Source: Phycisphaerales bacterium
Lineage (GTDB): Bacteria > Planctomycetota > Phycisphaerae > Phycisphaerales > SM1A02
Assembly (NCBI GenBank): GCA_030748575.1
Contig: JASMLR010000006.1
Location: 62,001-126,000 of the forward strand
Reading direction: 5' to 3'
Length of the DNA stretch: 64,000 bases
Shown here one piece after another: positions 50,117 to 59,432 of the stretch (the stretch's first letter is position 1; every line of letters begins with the position of its first letter). Both the position numbers and the translations under genes were made by a program. The notes under the pieces were generated by a model. It worked only from the letters and a program-made list of their open reading frames with translations. It did no database searches and was not told the DNA's origin.

Positions 50117-51792
50117 GTCGCCGCTCCCATCAGTTCGCTCCGGGCAGCAAGACACCGATCAACTCTCGTAAGCGTCGCGTCCCGACCAAGAATGTCCAGC
50201 GTGTCAAAGATGGGCGGGCTCACCGGCCCTCCGGCGACGGCCACGCGGATCGGCTGGGCCACCTTGCCGAGGTTGCCCTCGCAGTTCGCCTCGGCCCAGG
50301 CAGTGATTGCTGCTTCAAGATGCGGCGCGTCCCAGTCGCCCACGTCAGCCAGCACAGGCCTGACTGCCTCAAGCCGATCAAGCCCCGAAGGCGTTCCCTT
50401 GCACAAGGCCTTCCGAACCGGCTTACTTGCCGGCCAGGCAATCGACTCGTCCGGCTCAATGAAGAACCTCCCGGACTGCATCGGATCCAGCAGCGTCTTG
50501 CTCCGCTCCTTGTTCGAGAGCGCAAAGACCCTGAACTGCTCCGGCGACATCGCTTCGAGAAAGCGAGGCTCGTACCGAGCGCAGAATGCCTGCAACCGAT
50601 CGACGAACATCTCCTCGCTCATGCTCTGAATCGCGTCAAGATTGAATGCCAGAAGTTTGGCCCGGTCGAACTTGGCCGGGCTCTTGACGATGCGATCGAG
50701 GCTGAAGTGTTCACACAGGAACGCCGCATCGAACTGTTCGCAATCACCTCCGGGCGACCACCCCAGGAGCGCCAGATAGTTGAGCAGCACTTCGGGCAGA
50801 TAGCCCGCTCGTCGAAAGTCATCGACATTGATCGCGGGCAGTTGCACATCCAGCGTTCTGGCGAGCCGCTCAGCCGCGTCCGTCTCCAACTGCACCGTCT
50901 TGTCGGCCAACCAGGCCTCCCAATCGGCGGGGCTGATTCCCGCCTCGGCGGGCGGCGAACCCATGTCCCGCTCCCGCACCGTCGCTCGGAGGAACTTGTC
51001 CTTGTCTCGCTTGGACATCTTCGACCCGTCCGGGTTGAAGATGAGCGACACGTGCGCCCAGACGGGCCGCTGGAAGCCCAGGGCATCCTGCAGCACCGCG
51101 TGCTTGGGACTGTTGGCAAGATGCTCCTGGCCCCGGATCACATGCGTCACGCCCATGAGTTCGTCATCGACGACGACGGCAAAGTGATAGGTCGGAAAGC
51201 CGTCAGCCTTGCGAATGACAAAGTCCTCAAGTGTTCCAGGTTCGACGCAAACCTCTCCGAGCACGGCGTCCTGAATCACAATCGGGTCTTCATCCGGCAC
51301 CTTGAACCGAACGACGTGGGGCCGCCCTTCGGCCACCCATGCCTTCACGGTTTCCGGATCCAGATCAAGCGCCGCTCGGTCGTAGCGGTAGGCCCGCTTC
51401 TCCTTGCGGGCCAGACGCCTCGCCTCCTGCAGTTCCTCGGGCGTCTCGAACGCACGATAGGCGGCGCCGGACTCCAGAAGCGTGTTCATGTACTGCTCAT
51501 ACACATCGAGCCGGTGGGACTGGTAGTACGGCCCCGTCTCTCCGCCGCCGTTTCCCTTCCACTCCGGGCCCTCGTCCCAATCGATGCCGAGCCACCCGAG
51601 GTCTTCAAGAAAGCCCTCGCTCGCGGCGTCACTGGACCGCTTCTGGTCGGTGTCCTCGATCCGAAGCAGAAACTTGCCGGCGCTGCGGCGAGCAAACGCC
51701 CAACAGAACAGGGCCGACCTCGCCCCCCCGACATGCAGATGGCCGGTCGGGCTGGGAGCAAAGCGCGTACGAACGATGGCGGGCTCGCTCAT
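50113..51792 (-). CDS. gltX: Glutamate-tRNA ligase
   Basis: Class I aminoacyl-tRNA synthetase, 559 residues, longer than the usual 470-500. HIGH motif PSPTGHLHVGG (14-23), KMSKR at 258-262. TRFAPSPTG and LLRIEDTDQKRS are typical of GluRS. The C-terminal anticodon-binding domain has small insertions. Whether it is discriminating or also charges tRNA-Gln is not decided here. It overlaps pssA upstream and the unknown protein downstream by 4 bp each. Confidence 0.95.
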   Translation of the reverse strand: MSEPAIVRTRFAPSPTGHLHVGGARSALFCWAFARRSAGKFLLRIEDTDQKRSSDAASEGFLEDLGWLGIDWDEGPEWKGNGGGETGPYYQSHRLDVYEQYMNTLLESGAAYRAFETPEELQEARRLARKEKRAYRYDRAALDLDPETVKAWVAEGRPHVVRFKVPDEDPIVIQDAVLGEVCVEPGTLEDFVIRKADGFPTYHFAVVVDDELMGVTHVIRGQEHLANSPKHAVLQDALGFQRPVWAHVSLIFNPDGSKMSKRDKDKFLRATVRERDMGSPPAEAGISPADWEAWLADKTVQLETDAAERLARTLDVQLPAINVDDFRRAGYLPEVLLNYLALLGWSPGGDCEQFDAAFLCEHFSLDRIVKSPAKFDRAKLLAFNLDAIQSMSEEMFVDRLQAFCARYEPRFLEAMSPEQFRVFALSNKERSKTLLDPMQSGRFFIEPDESIAWPASKPVRKALCKGTPSGLDRLEAVRPVLADVGDWDAPHLEAAITAWAEANCEGNLGKVAQPIRVAVAGGPVSPPIFDTLDILGRDATLTRVDRCLAARSELMGAAT

Positions 51793-52724
51793 GGGGCAGC
51801 GACTTCCTTACGGCGTAGGCGCTGCAGAAGCAGCCGCCAGGGTCCTGAGAGCACATACAACACGAACACGATCGCCAGTGTTTCCTGCAACCACCAGATG
51901 GCACAGGAAAGGACCACGGCAGCGCGAACCAGATACGTGAACGAACGGGCGCCGCGGAGGTACTTGTTTGCCATATGCGCGTACGGGACGGCCGAGACCA
52001 TCATCACAGCGGCAACGAGCACAATCACCGGGACCAGCAGCACGATGCCGGCCGCGATGCCCGCGAGCACCTCGTTGCTGGCACCATCTCGAATGGCTTC
52101 GACGTGCTCGTGGAGCAGCACCAGCCCAACCACAGCCCCCGCTGCGCCGGGTGACGGCAGACCACGAAAGGTCAGATGATCGCCCAACCTCCCGCTCGCG
52201 GTCTCCACATTGAACCTGGCAAGCCGAAGTGCCCCGCAGCAGACGTAGATCGCCGCCACGGCCCAGCACAACTTGCCCAGCGTATGGCCCGCGTCCGGGC
52301 TGATGATGGGATCGCCGGATCCCAGGTACTGACTGAGCAGATTCAGCATGATGAATGCAGGCGCCACCCCGAACGTGACGACATCGGCAAGCGAGTCAAG
52401 TTGTCCACCCATCTCGGTCACGCCATCGGTCAGCCGCGCCACGGCCCCGTCGAGTGAGTCCAGCACGATGCCCAACAGAACGAGCGACGCTGCCACCGTC
52501 AAACTGCTCCAGCCCCACGGGCCGAATCCATCCCCCTCCACAAGTGGTTTCGCCGCGTAATGGATGGCCGAAAACCCGGAGACCAGATTGCCCAGCGTCA
52601 GCAGCGTCGGCCAGACGCCAGCGGGCCCCATGCGGCGCAGCCTCGCCAATCCGCCGCGAGATCGCCTCCGCCGCGCCCCGGGTGGGTGCGATCCTTCGAC
52701 CTCTGTCTCGTGTTCCAGGCGCAT
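51789..52724 (-). CDS. pssA: CDP-diacylglycerol-serine O-phosphatidyltransferase
   Basis: Integral membrane enzyme, 311 residues, that makes phosphatidylserine from CDP-diacylglycerol. The CDP-alcohol phosphatidyltransferase motif D92-G-x2-A-R-x8-G-x3-D110-x3-D114 is complete in LDSLDGAVARLTD to LADVVTFG. About eight hydrophobic helices; the N-terminus is basic. GLPSPGAAGAVVG is typical of type II PssA. The ATG at 52724 has TAGAAT 6 nt upstream, so it may be leaderless. It is the first gene of pssA-gltX-unknown-fahA. Confidence 0.9.
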   Translation of the reverse strand: MRLEHETEVEGSHPPGARRRRSRGGLARLRRMGPAGVWPTLLTLGNLVSGFSAIHYAAKPLVEGDGFGPWGWSSLTVAASLVLLGIVLDSLDGAVARLTDGVTEMGGQLDSLADVVTFGVAPAFIMLNLLSQYLGSGDPIISPDAGHTLGKLCWAVAAIYVCCGALRLARFNVETASGRLGDHLTFRGLPSPGAAGAVVGLVLLHEHVEAIRDGASNEVLAGIAAGIVLLVPVIVLVAAVMMVSAVPYAHMANKYLRGARSFTYLVRAAVVLSCAIWWLQETLAIVFVLYVLSGPWRLLLQRLRRKEVAAP

Positions 52725-52730
52725 CGACGC

Positions 52731-52736
52731 ATTCTA
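52731..52736 (-). promoter_or_regulatory. -10 box (TAGAAT) of pssA-gltX-fahA operon
   Basis: TAGAAT ends 6 nt before the ATG at 52724 on the minus strand, which places transcription start at the A of the start codon. No Shine-Dalgarno could fit. No clear -35 is found. Confidence 0.42.
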
Positions 52737-52765
52737 CCGGGAGGTGGCGCCGGCTCCCACGCAGG

Positions 52766-53419
52766 TCAACGCCCTTCGAATCTGGGCCGAAGCACAAGCA
52801 GGGCCAGCGGCGATTCCGATTCCCATCCGAATGCACGCCGAACGCCGCCCTCCGGAGGGTGCCGCATCCCGGCCGGGGCAGGCCACTGTGGCGACGCAGC
52901 GGTCACCGCCAACGCTTCACCCTGGACCAGCACCAGTTCCCTGCGGGCAGACACCTGCTCGCCCTCCCTGACCACGAACTCCACAATGGATCGGGGCCCC
53001 AACTCGGTGATGACGTGAAAGGAGCGAAGCTCATACGTTGTGTCACCGTCACGAGCCACGGTCGTCCACCGGACCGGTATCCCGAGCCACTCGACTGGCG
53101 GAGCCGACTCCGGCAGCAGCGCGCGGACGATGGGATCCACGACCACATCACGCACGATGACGAACTCAAGGCCTGTCGCAGGGTCCGGATCAATGCGGCG
53201 CCCGCCAGCGCGGGCCAGTGCTTCGTGCACATCTCCAAGACCCACTGTGGATCGAACCGGATGCAATTCCGTCCCTTCGCCGCGAATCCGCAGCGTGGCC
53301 CGCCCAGCCGGGCGGGCTGCAACAGCGGCGGCGCCTGGTGCAGTCGCCTGAGGCTCAGGCTGCGGGGCCGCGCACCCGACCATGCATGCCAGCGAGAGAC
53401 CGGCGAGCCGCGTCAGCAT
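52766..53419 (-). CDS. Lipoprotein, unknown function
   Basis: 217 residues. Lipobox MVGC (Cys16) after a hydrophobic signal. The mature domain is beta-rich (ATLRIRGEGTELHPV, GLEFVIVRDVVVDP, VVREGEQVSARRELVLVQGEA) with no family I recognise. ATG 53419 overlaps the stop of the LOG gene by 7 bp, so it is the distal gene of an AsmA-LOG-lipoprotein run. Confidence 0.65.
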   Translation of the reverse strand: MLTRLAGLSLACMVGCAAPQPEPQATAPGAAAVAARPAGRATLRIRGEGTELHPVRSTVGLGDVHEALARAGGRRIDPDPATGLEFVIVRDVVVDPIVRALLPESAPPVEWLGIPVRWTTVARDGDTTYELRSFHVITELGPRSIVEFVVREGEQVSARRELVLVQGEALAVTAASPQWPAPAGMRHPPEGGVRRAFGWESESPLALLVLRPRFEGR

Positions 53420-54480
53420 GATCCGTCGAGGGGAAGTAGATTGATCCGATCGATCAACTCTCGCATGCGGCCCCAACCACGGCGGGTATGCACAAAGGCA
53501 AGCCGGGGCAGGTCGAGATGATCCGTCTCGCCAGGCAGCGCGTCACATTGCCGCATGTCGCCTGCGTCCACCAGATCGGCAAACTCCTCGGACAACATGT
53601 CGATCTGTTTGGGGCTCAGTGGCGTCACCAGCCGCAGCACGTAGGTCGCACCGACGTACCGAGCGGAGTGATAGCGGCGATAGAACAGCCTGATGTGTTC
53701 GCCGGCTTCCTCCGGTGATGACGCAATGTGCAACAGCGACAGATCTTCCGGGCTGATCCAGCCGTTGTCACACAAGTGTTCGGTAATCCAGGCCAGCCAG
53801 TCCTCCCAATAGGTCCTGCCTTCACCTTCGAGAAGCACGACCGGAATGACATTGGACTTGCCAGTCTGGATGAGCGTCAGGCACTCAAACAACTCGTCCT
53901 GGGTCCCAAAGCCCCCCGGGAACACCGACACGGCATCGGCGTGCGCCATGAACATGAGTTTGCGCGTAAAGAAGTAGCGAAAGCTCACCAGTTTCGGATC
54001 GCCCTCGATCACGGCATTGGCTGAAGTCTCAAAGGGAAGCCGAATGCGAAGGCCGAAGATGGACTCCCTGCTCGGCCCCTCATGCCCCGCCTTCATGATC
54101 CCGTCACCTGCCCCGGTGATGGTCATCCAGTCGTGCCCGGCCATGTACGCACTGAACTGCTTGGCTGCGAGGTAGTCCGGATGATCCTCGGGTGTCCGCG
54201 CGGAGCCATAGATGGTGACCTTGCGGGTGCCGCGATACTGATTGAACAGCACCCACGAATGCCGCATCTCCTTGACGGCCCGACTGACCAGCCGCAACTG
54301 CCCGTCATCGCTTCCATCATCAAGGAGACGAATGCCGGTACGAACAAGATCCTCGACGTGCCGGCGACGCTCTTCAGGAATTTCGGGGGCGATGTCGGTG
54401 AGAAAAGTCTCGACTTGACGCCGAAGCCCTTCCCTCACCGCGTTTGGGCGTGGTGGGTGCCTGTCCATGGAACCGTGCAT
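53413..54480 (-). CDS. LOG family protein (Rossmann-type nucleotide hydrolase)
   Basis: 355 residues. The core RKVTIYGSARTPEDHPDY, ITGAGDGIMKAGHEG, and PGGFGTQDELFECLTLIQTGK is the LOG/TIGR00730 signature (PGGxGTxxE), found in cytokinin-activating phosphoribohydrolases and in the nucleosidase PpnN. The added N-terminal helix region (about 60 residues) and the long C-terminal region resemble the larger group. Substrate unknown. Start is not certain (54480 or 54468); the region lies just after the AsmA-like gene. Confidence 0.85.
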   Translation of the reverse strand: MHGSMDRHPPRPNAVREGLRRQVETFLTDIAPEIPEERRRHVEDLVRTGIRLLDDGSDDGQLRLVSRAVKEMRHSWVLFNQYRGTRKVTIYGSARTPEDHPDYLAAKQFSAYMAGHDWMTITGAGDGIMKAGHEGPSRESIFGLRIRLPFETSANAVIEGDPKLVSFRYFFTRKLMFMAHADAVSVFPGGFGTQDELFECLTLIQTGKSNVIPVVLLEGEGRTYWEDWLAWITEHLCDNGWISPEDLSLLHIASSPEEAGEHIRLFYRRYHSARYVGATYVLRLVTPLSPKQIDMLSEEFADLVDAGDMRQCDALPGETDHLDLPRLAFVHTRRGWGRMRELIDRINLLPLDGSC

Positions 54481-54502
54481 GGTACCCGCATGCGGGGAGC
54501 CA

Positions 54503-57500
54503 TCAACGATTGCCGCCCGACGCCAGACCGGGCAGGGGCACAATGCCGGCCTCAGGGTGGCCAACCGGACCCTCCAGCGACACTTCGTACAACTGGTCCT
54601 GTACCAGTCCAATGATGTCCCGAATGATCGGCCAGCTTCCGCGTGGCCTCAGCCTCGCCCGAACGTCCATCGTGGACAGGTCGAGTGTGCCCACCCCATC
54701 CAGGCTGAAGCCTCCGCCGCCCCACGGCCCACTTGCCAGGTGAATCGCCTCAAGCGTCGCGGTCCCGCCCCGCAGGAAGAACTGGACATCGACGAAGGAA
54801 AGCGCCCCCACGACGGGAGAGGACAGGTGCATGACCTGTTGCACTGCCACGAGCGCGGGCAGCGTCCGCAGGTGGCCTTCCGATACGCGAAACATGCCAA
54901 CCCCCGTCGGACCTGCAGGATCTCCCGCGCGGCCTCGAAGTTGCACGGCAGCATCGACCTCGCCGGTCGACGCCGCCTCCCCTTCGACTTCGGCATCTGG
55001 AAACAGCCGCGACAGCCGCGCGTTGGTGAGGCTCGCCTCGAGGGACCACGCCCCATCAGCACCAGCGGCGTAGCCGTCGACCACCACCCGGCCGTCGCCC
55101 AAACGCCCTGCCAACGCATCAATGGCCACTCGGTCGGGCGACTCGTCCGTCGGGTCCGACACGATGCGTCCGGACACGTCGGCAAGCCGGGCTCGCTTGA
55201 CGGTGGCATCGGCGGACCGAACATCCAGATCAACCGACGGATGGTCGTCCTGCAGCGTGATCGACACATCGACGGAGGCCCGCACCTGCTCAAGCCGAAG
55301 TCCGGTGCTGAGCGCAGCGTCGTTGAGTTGAACCTGCCCCTTCACGGCGCCCGACCATCGTCCATCGGGCTGCTCCACCAGATTCACCCGGCCGGCGTCA
55401 ATTCGGGACCCGCCCCCATCGTCGAAGGCGACCTCGTTCAGGATGTTCGTCCACCCCGGGCCGCCGAAGGCTCTCAGGAGCCCGCCGTCCAACGGGCCCT
55501 GCACGCTGCCACCCACATCGATCTCGATCGGGTCAAAGCCCACACGACCGGTCACGTCCACGCGGCTCTGCAGGACGTCGCCAACCACGCGATCGAGCCT
55601 GACCTCTCCGGGATGGACCTCGACCCGCGTGTTTCCCATGTCACGAAACGGCAATCGCCGGCCCCGCCAATGCACCTCGGCGGTCATTGGATGAATCTCC
55701 ATCGACCAGATGGACGCATCCTTCCGGGCCTCCCACTGAGCCGTCAACGCCACCACGCCGTCCGGGTCGAGCGACTGCCAGGCCTGCTCGCCCTCCGGGC
55801 CCGCCATGATTCGAATGAGATCCCTGAGCACGGGGAGTCCGAGTGAAAGCGGATCGACCGCGACGCTGATGTGTCCGTCAGATCCGCCGCCTCGAACCTC
55901 ACCAACGGCATCAACCGACGCGGTATCCGCCCCGGACGCGACGTTCAGGTGGAGCGCGTGAAACCCCGTGCCGTCCTGGTCAATCTCGACGCTTCCGTCT
56001 CTCAGTTGAACCCGCTGGCCCGGCTCCAGCAGGACGTCGGCCGCCGTGACTTCGACGCGGCGCACAGCATGGTCCTCGCCCGCAAGCTCAAGAGACACAT
56101 CGAAGGTGCCTGAGGGCTGCCAGGTGTCCCACGATTCCGCGATCGCATCTCGAATCCCGTCGGGGAACTTCTGCAGCAGCCACGAGCCAACGTGCAGGCC
56201 TTCGGCAGCAATCTCCAGCCCGGACGGGCCGCCGAGCATGCCCTGCAACTGCAGTTCCGTCTCGCCCGCACGGACCACCAGCGGCGTGGCCTCGGTTCCC
56301 GACGTATGCACCCGCAGATGCCCGGCAAGATCCAGAAGCCCGAGCCCGCCGAGCGGCCCGTCGAGCGACTCGCCTACGGTCTCTTCGAGGCTGGGCGTCA
56401 CCGCAAGTGTTGCGCGGCGAACGTCCACCTCTATGTCGTGCCTGATGTCTGTTCCATCGATCGACACGGTGCCTCGCGCATCGAGCAGCCCTTCCAGGCC
56501 GCCATCAATCAGCGGCGCGGTCTTGCCATCGGTGACAACCAGCAACGCGTCGAGCAGCGACTGGTCAACCTGCTCGCCTGTGACATCGAATTCAATCCGG
56601 CCCCCCGCGGGCCCGGAGCCAACAGGAATGGTGATCGCGCCGCTGATCCATCCCCGACCATGCCCCTGCGTGGTGCGCATGTCGACCGGGCCGCCATCGG
56701 CGCCTTCCAGGTACAAGCGATCCGCCCATCGCAATCGGCCTGCGCCGAGGCGAAGCGGAACCGGGAACTCGTTCCACGTCATGTTGAGACGTTCAAACGG
56801 AATCTCGCCGGAGATGACAAGATCGTGCTCGTCCTGCCGAACCACCAGATCAAGACCGACATGCTGGTGCGTCGTCCCGTCCAGCGCCGGCGCATCGACA
56901 TGCTCCCGGCTGAACACGTCGCGGAGGGTCTCTGCCGCTCGCGGCGGCAACGCCTGCAACAGAACGGAATCAAGCGGCACGTCCCAGGCGGTGACCTCCA
57001 CTTCAAGATCCTGACCGCGTGTGGCTTCCACCCGACCCCGGATCGACACCTTCGACTCCCCGCTCCCCTGCGCCCCCATCCGGCGAACCACAATGTCGCC
57101 GCCCTCAAGCCCGATGTCGGCATGCAGGCCGTGGAGTGGATAGGGAAACTTGGCGTACGAACCAAGCCCGTTCAGAAGATGCATCGTCCCGACGATGTTG
57201 ACAGGGGCTCCTGTTTCGCTGCGATGGAAAGCGATTTCCATCAGGTCGACGTCGCACTGCCGCACCTGAAACAGTTCCAGAATTCGAGCTGCCTCGGATG
57301 GCACAATGACCCTGCTGCCCTGCTCCAGCTTCACCGTGCCGGACGACCGAATGTCCAGCACGAACGGCGCGCGTGAGATGGCTTCCTCCAGCGTGACCAG
57401 ATCCGAATCGAAACCCACATCCGGGAGATCGGTGATCTCCAGGTCCACCCGATACGGCACATCGACGGACTGTTCCCAGCCGCCGCCCGCCTCAAGATGT

Positions 57501-58453
57501 CCGACCAGACCGTTGATGCGGAGCGTGTCGCCGACAAACTCAACGAATCCGGACGAGGCCACCAGCCGCGGAGGCACGAGCCCTTCCGTCGTCGCCCGCC
57601 CGTTCTGGAACATCTTCCAGAATGGGCCATCGCCTTCATCGAGTTGCAACGCATCCGGGTCCAACCGAAGGGACACGTCGCCCAGCCACAGAGACGCCGA
57701 AGGCTGCTGATCCCGAGCAAGTGTCACGCTCAGATCCACCTTGCCCTCCAGTCCCAGACGCCGCGCCATGCTCCGGACACGTCGAAACGGAACCAGTTCC
57801 TGCGACTGCTTGCCCAGCGACACCCCCTGAGCCACCGCCTCGAGCCGTTCCCGGTCGGCACTGATGAGCCCACCGAAACTCGCCGATCCGGCCTCTTCCC
57901 GCAGAACAAACACGGCCCCGCCCTTGTCATCGGGCACCGGCTCCACAGCGCCAACAAAGATGGCGTTGCCCGACCGAACCATGCGGCCACCGCTCACCCA
58001 CCCGCTTTCAACCCGAAGTGACTGCAGACGCACGCGTGGGATGGGACCTCCCCCCTCCACCGATTCGGGCGCAAGCCCTCCGATGGTCAGGCCCCACGCC
58101 TGCTGCTCGATGAGCCGAAGCACCGCATCGTCCACCACGAGGTCGTCGATCTGAAACCCGCCGGGCCCATTGGACCAATGCACGCCCATCCGCTCAATCC
58201 AGATGACCTCCCCGGCGACGCCATCGACCCCCGGCACACGGACGGAAACGTCCTCCAACTGAATGTCCATGCCCTCGAGCCAGACGACATCGCCAATCTG
58301 AACGTCGCCCCCGGTCATCGCTGCCAGCCGGCCCTCGATCCACCAGGAGATGGTCGACGGTCGCACCAAGATCACCATCGCCGCCACAATCGCCAGCACA
58401 ACGCACCCGGCCAGACCCAGCAGAACCCATCGAATTGCTCGTCTCGGCTTCAT
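54503..58453 (-). CDS. AsmA-like very large inner-membrane-anchored periplasmic protein
   Basis: 1,316 residues. A short basic start, one TM helix (WVLLGLAGCVVLAIVAAMVILV, about 6-27), then a very long beta-rich extracytoplasmic region with repeated strands, characteristic of AsmA/TamB/DUF3971 proteins, which form lipid-transporting bridge-like grooves between membranes. The C-terminal portion (about 1150-1310) holds the AsmA-C-like region (VDAAVQLRGRAGDPAGPTG, FSLDGVGTLDLSTMDVRARL). It lies next to the LOG gene; divergent from the epimerase. TAGAAT lies 14 nt before the ATG. Confidence 0.8.
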   Translation of the reverse strand: MKPRRAIRWVLLGLAGCVVLAIVAAMVILVRPSTISWWIEGRLAAMTGGDVQIGDVVWLEGMDIQLEDVSVRVPGVDGVAGEVIWIERMGVHWSNGPGGFQIDDLVVDDAVLRLIEQQAWGLTIGGLAPESVEGGGPIPRVRLQSLRVESGWVSGGRMVRSGNAIFVGAVEPVPDDKGGAVFVLREEAGSASFGGLISADRERLEAVAQGVSLGKQSQELVPFRRVRSMARRLGLEGKVDLSVTLARDQQPSASLWLGDVSLRLDPDALQLDEGDGPFWKMFQNGRATTEGLVPPRLVASSGFVEFVGDTLRINGLVGHLEAGGGWEQSVDVPYRVDLEITDLPDVGFDSDLVTLEEAISRAPFVLDIRSSGTVKLEQGSRVIVPSEAARILELFQVRQCDVDLMEIAFHRSETGAPVNIVGTMHLLNGLGSYAKFPYPLHGLHADIGLEGGDIVVRRMGAQGSGESKVSIRGRVEATRGQDLEVEVTAWDVPLDSVLLQALPPRAAETLRDVFSREHVDAPALDGTTHQHVGLDLVVRQDEHDLVISGEIPFERLNMTWNEFPVPLRLGAGRLRWADRLYLEGADGGPVDMRTTQGHGRGWISGAITIPVGSGPAGGRIEFDVTGEQVDQSLLDALLVVTDGKTAPLIDGGLEGLLDARGTVSIDGTDIRHDIEVDVRRATLAVTPSLEETVGESLDGPLGGLGLLDLAGHLRVHTSGTEATPLVVRAGETELQLQGMLGGPSGLEIAAEGLHVGSWLLQKFPDGIRDAIAESWDTWQPSGTFDVSLELAGEDHAVRRVEVTAADVLLEPGQRVQLRDGSVEIDQDGTGFHALHLNVASGADTASVDAVGEVRGGGSDGHISVAVDPLSLGLPVLRDLIRIMAGPEGEQAWQSLDPDGVVALTAQWEARKDASIWSMEIHPMTAEVHWRGRRLPFRDMGNTRVEVHPGEVRLDRVVGDVLQSRVDVTGRVGFDPIEIDVGGSVQGPLDGGLLRAFGGPGWTNILNEVAFDDGGGSRIDAGRVNLVEQPDGRWSGAVKGQVQLNDAALSTGLRLEQVRASVDVSITLQDDHPSVDLDVRSADATVKRARLADVSGRIVSDPTDESPDRVAIDALAGRLGDGRVVVDGYAAGADGAWSLEASLTNARLSRLFPDAEVEGEAASTGEVDAAVQLRGRAGDPAGPTGVGMFRVSEGHLRTLPALVAVQQVMHLSSPVVGALSFVDVQFFLRGGTATLEAIHLASGPWGGGGFSLDGVGTLDLSTMDVRARLRPRGSWPIIRDIIGLVQDQLYEVSLEGPVGHPEAGIVPLPGLASGGNR

Positions 58454-58467
58454 AGTCGCGTGGCCGG

Positions 58468-58473
58468 ATTCTA
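58468..58473 (-). promoter_or_regulatory. -10-like box (TAGAAT) of the AsmA-like gene
   Basis: TAGAAT ends 14 nt before the ATG at 58453 on the minus strand, implying a leader of only about 7 nt, with no Shine-Dalgarno. Confidence 0.35.
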
Positions 58474-58529
58474 CTCCCGCATCGCCCTCGGCCGCGGGCC
58501 ATCCCAGCGGCACCGGGCCAACCGCCTGA

Positions 58530-58535
58530 TAGCCT
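58530..58535 (+). promoter_or_regulatory. -10-like box (TAGCCT) of the epimerase gene
   Basis: TAGCCT, preceded by TGA as TGATAGCCT (extended -10-like), ends 6 nt before ATG 58542. It is a weak match on its own; it is listed because it is placed like the other TANNNT boxes in this window. Confidence 0.22.
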
Positions 58536-58541
58536 GCAGGC

Positions 58542-59432
58542 ATGATTGCATTGACCGGTGCCACCGGGTTCATCGGCGCGGCTGTCGCACGCCGCTTTGC
58601 GAGTGACGGCATCCCCGTGCGGGCGCTCGCGCGGGCGTCCTCCAACCGAGGGCACGTCCAGGACGTCGTGACCGAGTTTGTGACCGGTGACCTTGCCGAC
58701 CGCGACTGGCACGAGACACTGCTTGACGGCGCCGACACGTTGATTCACAACGGCGTCGACTGGAAGTTGGCCCGCGGCGGCGATCTGCCCCGGCACCTGG
58801 ACGTCAACATTGCCGCCTCGATCGAACTGCTCGACCTCGCCGCCAGGCGTGGCATGCGCGTGGTGTTCGTCAGTTCGGTCGCCGTCCATCACCACATGCT
58901 TCCCGAGTGGAACGGGCAGATCGACAGCATGCACCCAACACGGCCGGGAAACCTGTACGGGGCATCCAAGGCGGCCATCGAGGCACATCTCTGGTCGCTG
59001 CGAGCGTCCCACGACCTGCGGTTCACGATCATCCGCCCGGCCGCGGTCTACGGGATTGACCCCACGCTCATGCGATCGATCGGCGCCCCCATCATCGAAC
59101 AGGTTCGCAAGGGCGAGGCCTTCACGCGATCAGGCGGAGGTAAGTTCGTGCACGTCGACGACGTGGCTGAGTCCATGTGTGCCGGGGCTGCCGCGGCCGA
59201 CTGCGGCGTGTACCACCTGGCCGACTGCTACGCCAGATGGTGCGACTGGGCTACCTGCGTCTGCGAGATCGAGGGCGTCGACGTCGACATCGACCGCTCC
59301 AGCCCGACCAAACCGGCCAACATGTTCACAACGGACGCGCTGTCGGCGGATCTCGGCGTCACGCTTGAGCGTGGGATGGACGGCATTCGCACGCACCTGC
59401 GAGCGCTGAGCGATCTCCTGCCCCGCGACTAA
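58542..59432 (+). CDS. NAD(P)-dependent epimerase/dehydratase (extended SDR)
   Basis: 296 residues. The Rossmann motif is LTGATGFIGAAVARRF, followed by DLADRDW, VFVSSVAVHHH with the catalytic Ser region, and the catalytic pair Tyr/Lys in NLYGASKAAIE. FVHVDDVAESM is the usual post-catalytic motif. Substrate is likely an NDP-sugar or a sterol/flavonoid-like ketone; it cannot be decided. It overlaps trpE by 4 bp tail to tail. Confidence 0.85.
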   Translation: MIALTGATGFIGAAVARRFASDGIPVRALARASSNRGHVQDVVTEFVTGDLADRDWHETLLDGADTLIHNGVDWKLARGGDLPRHLDVNIAASIELLDLAARRGMRVVFVSSVAVHHHMLPEWNGQIDSMHPTRPGNLYGASKAAIEAHLWSLRASHDLRFTIIRPAAVYGIDPTLMRSIGAPIIEQVRKGEAFTRSGGGKFVHVDDVAESMCAGAAAADCGVYHLADCYARWCDWATCVCEIEGVDVDIDRSSPTKPANMFTTDALSADLGVTLERGMDGIRTHLRALSDLLPRD

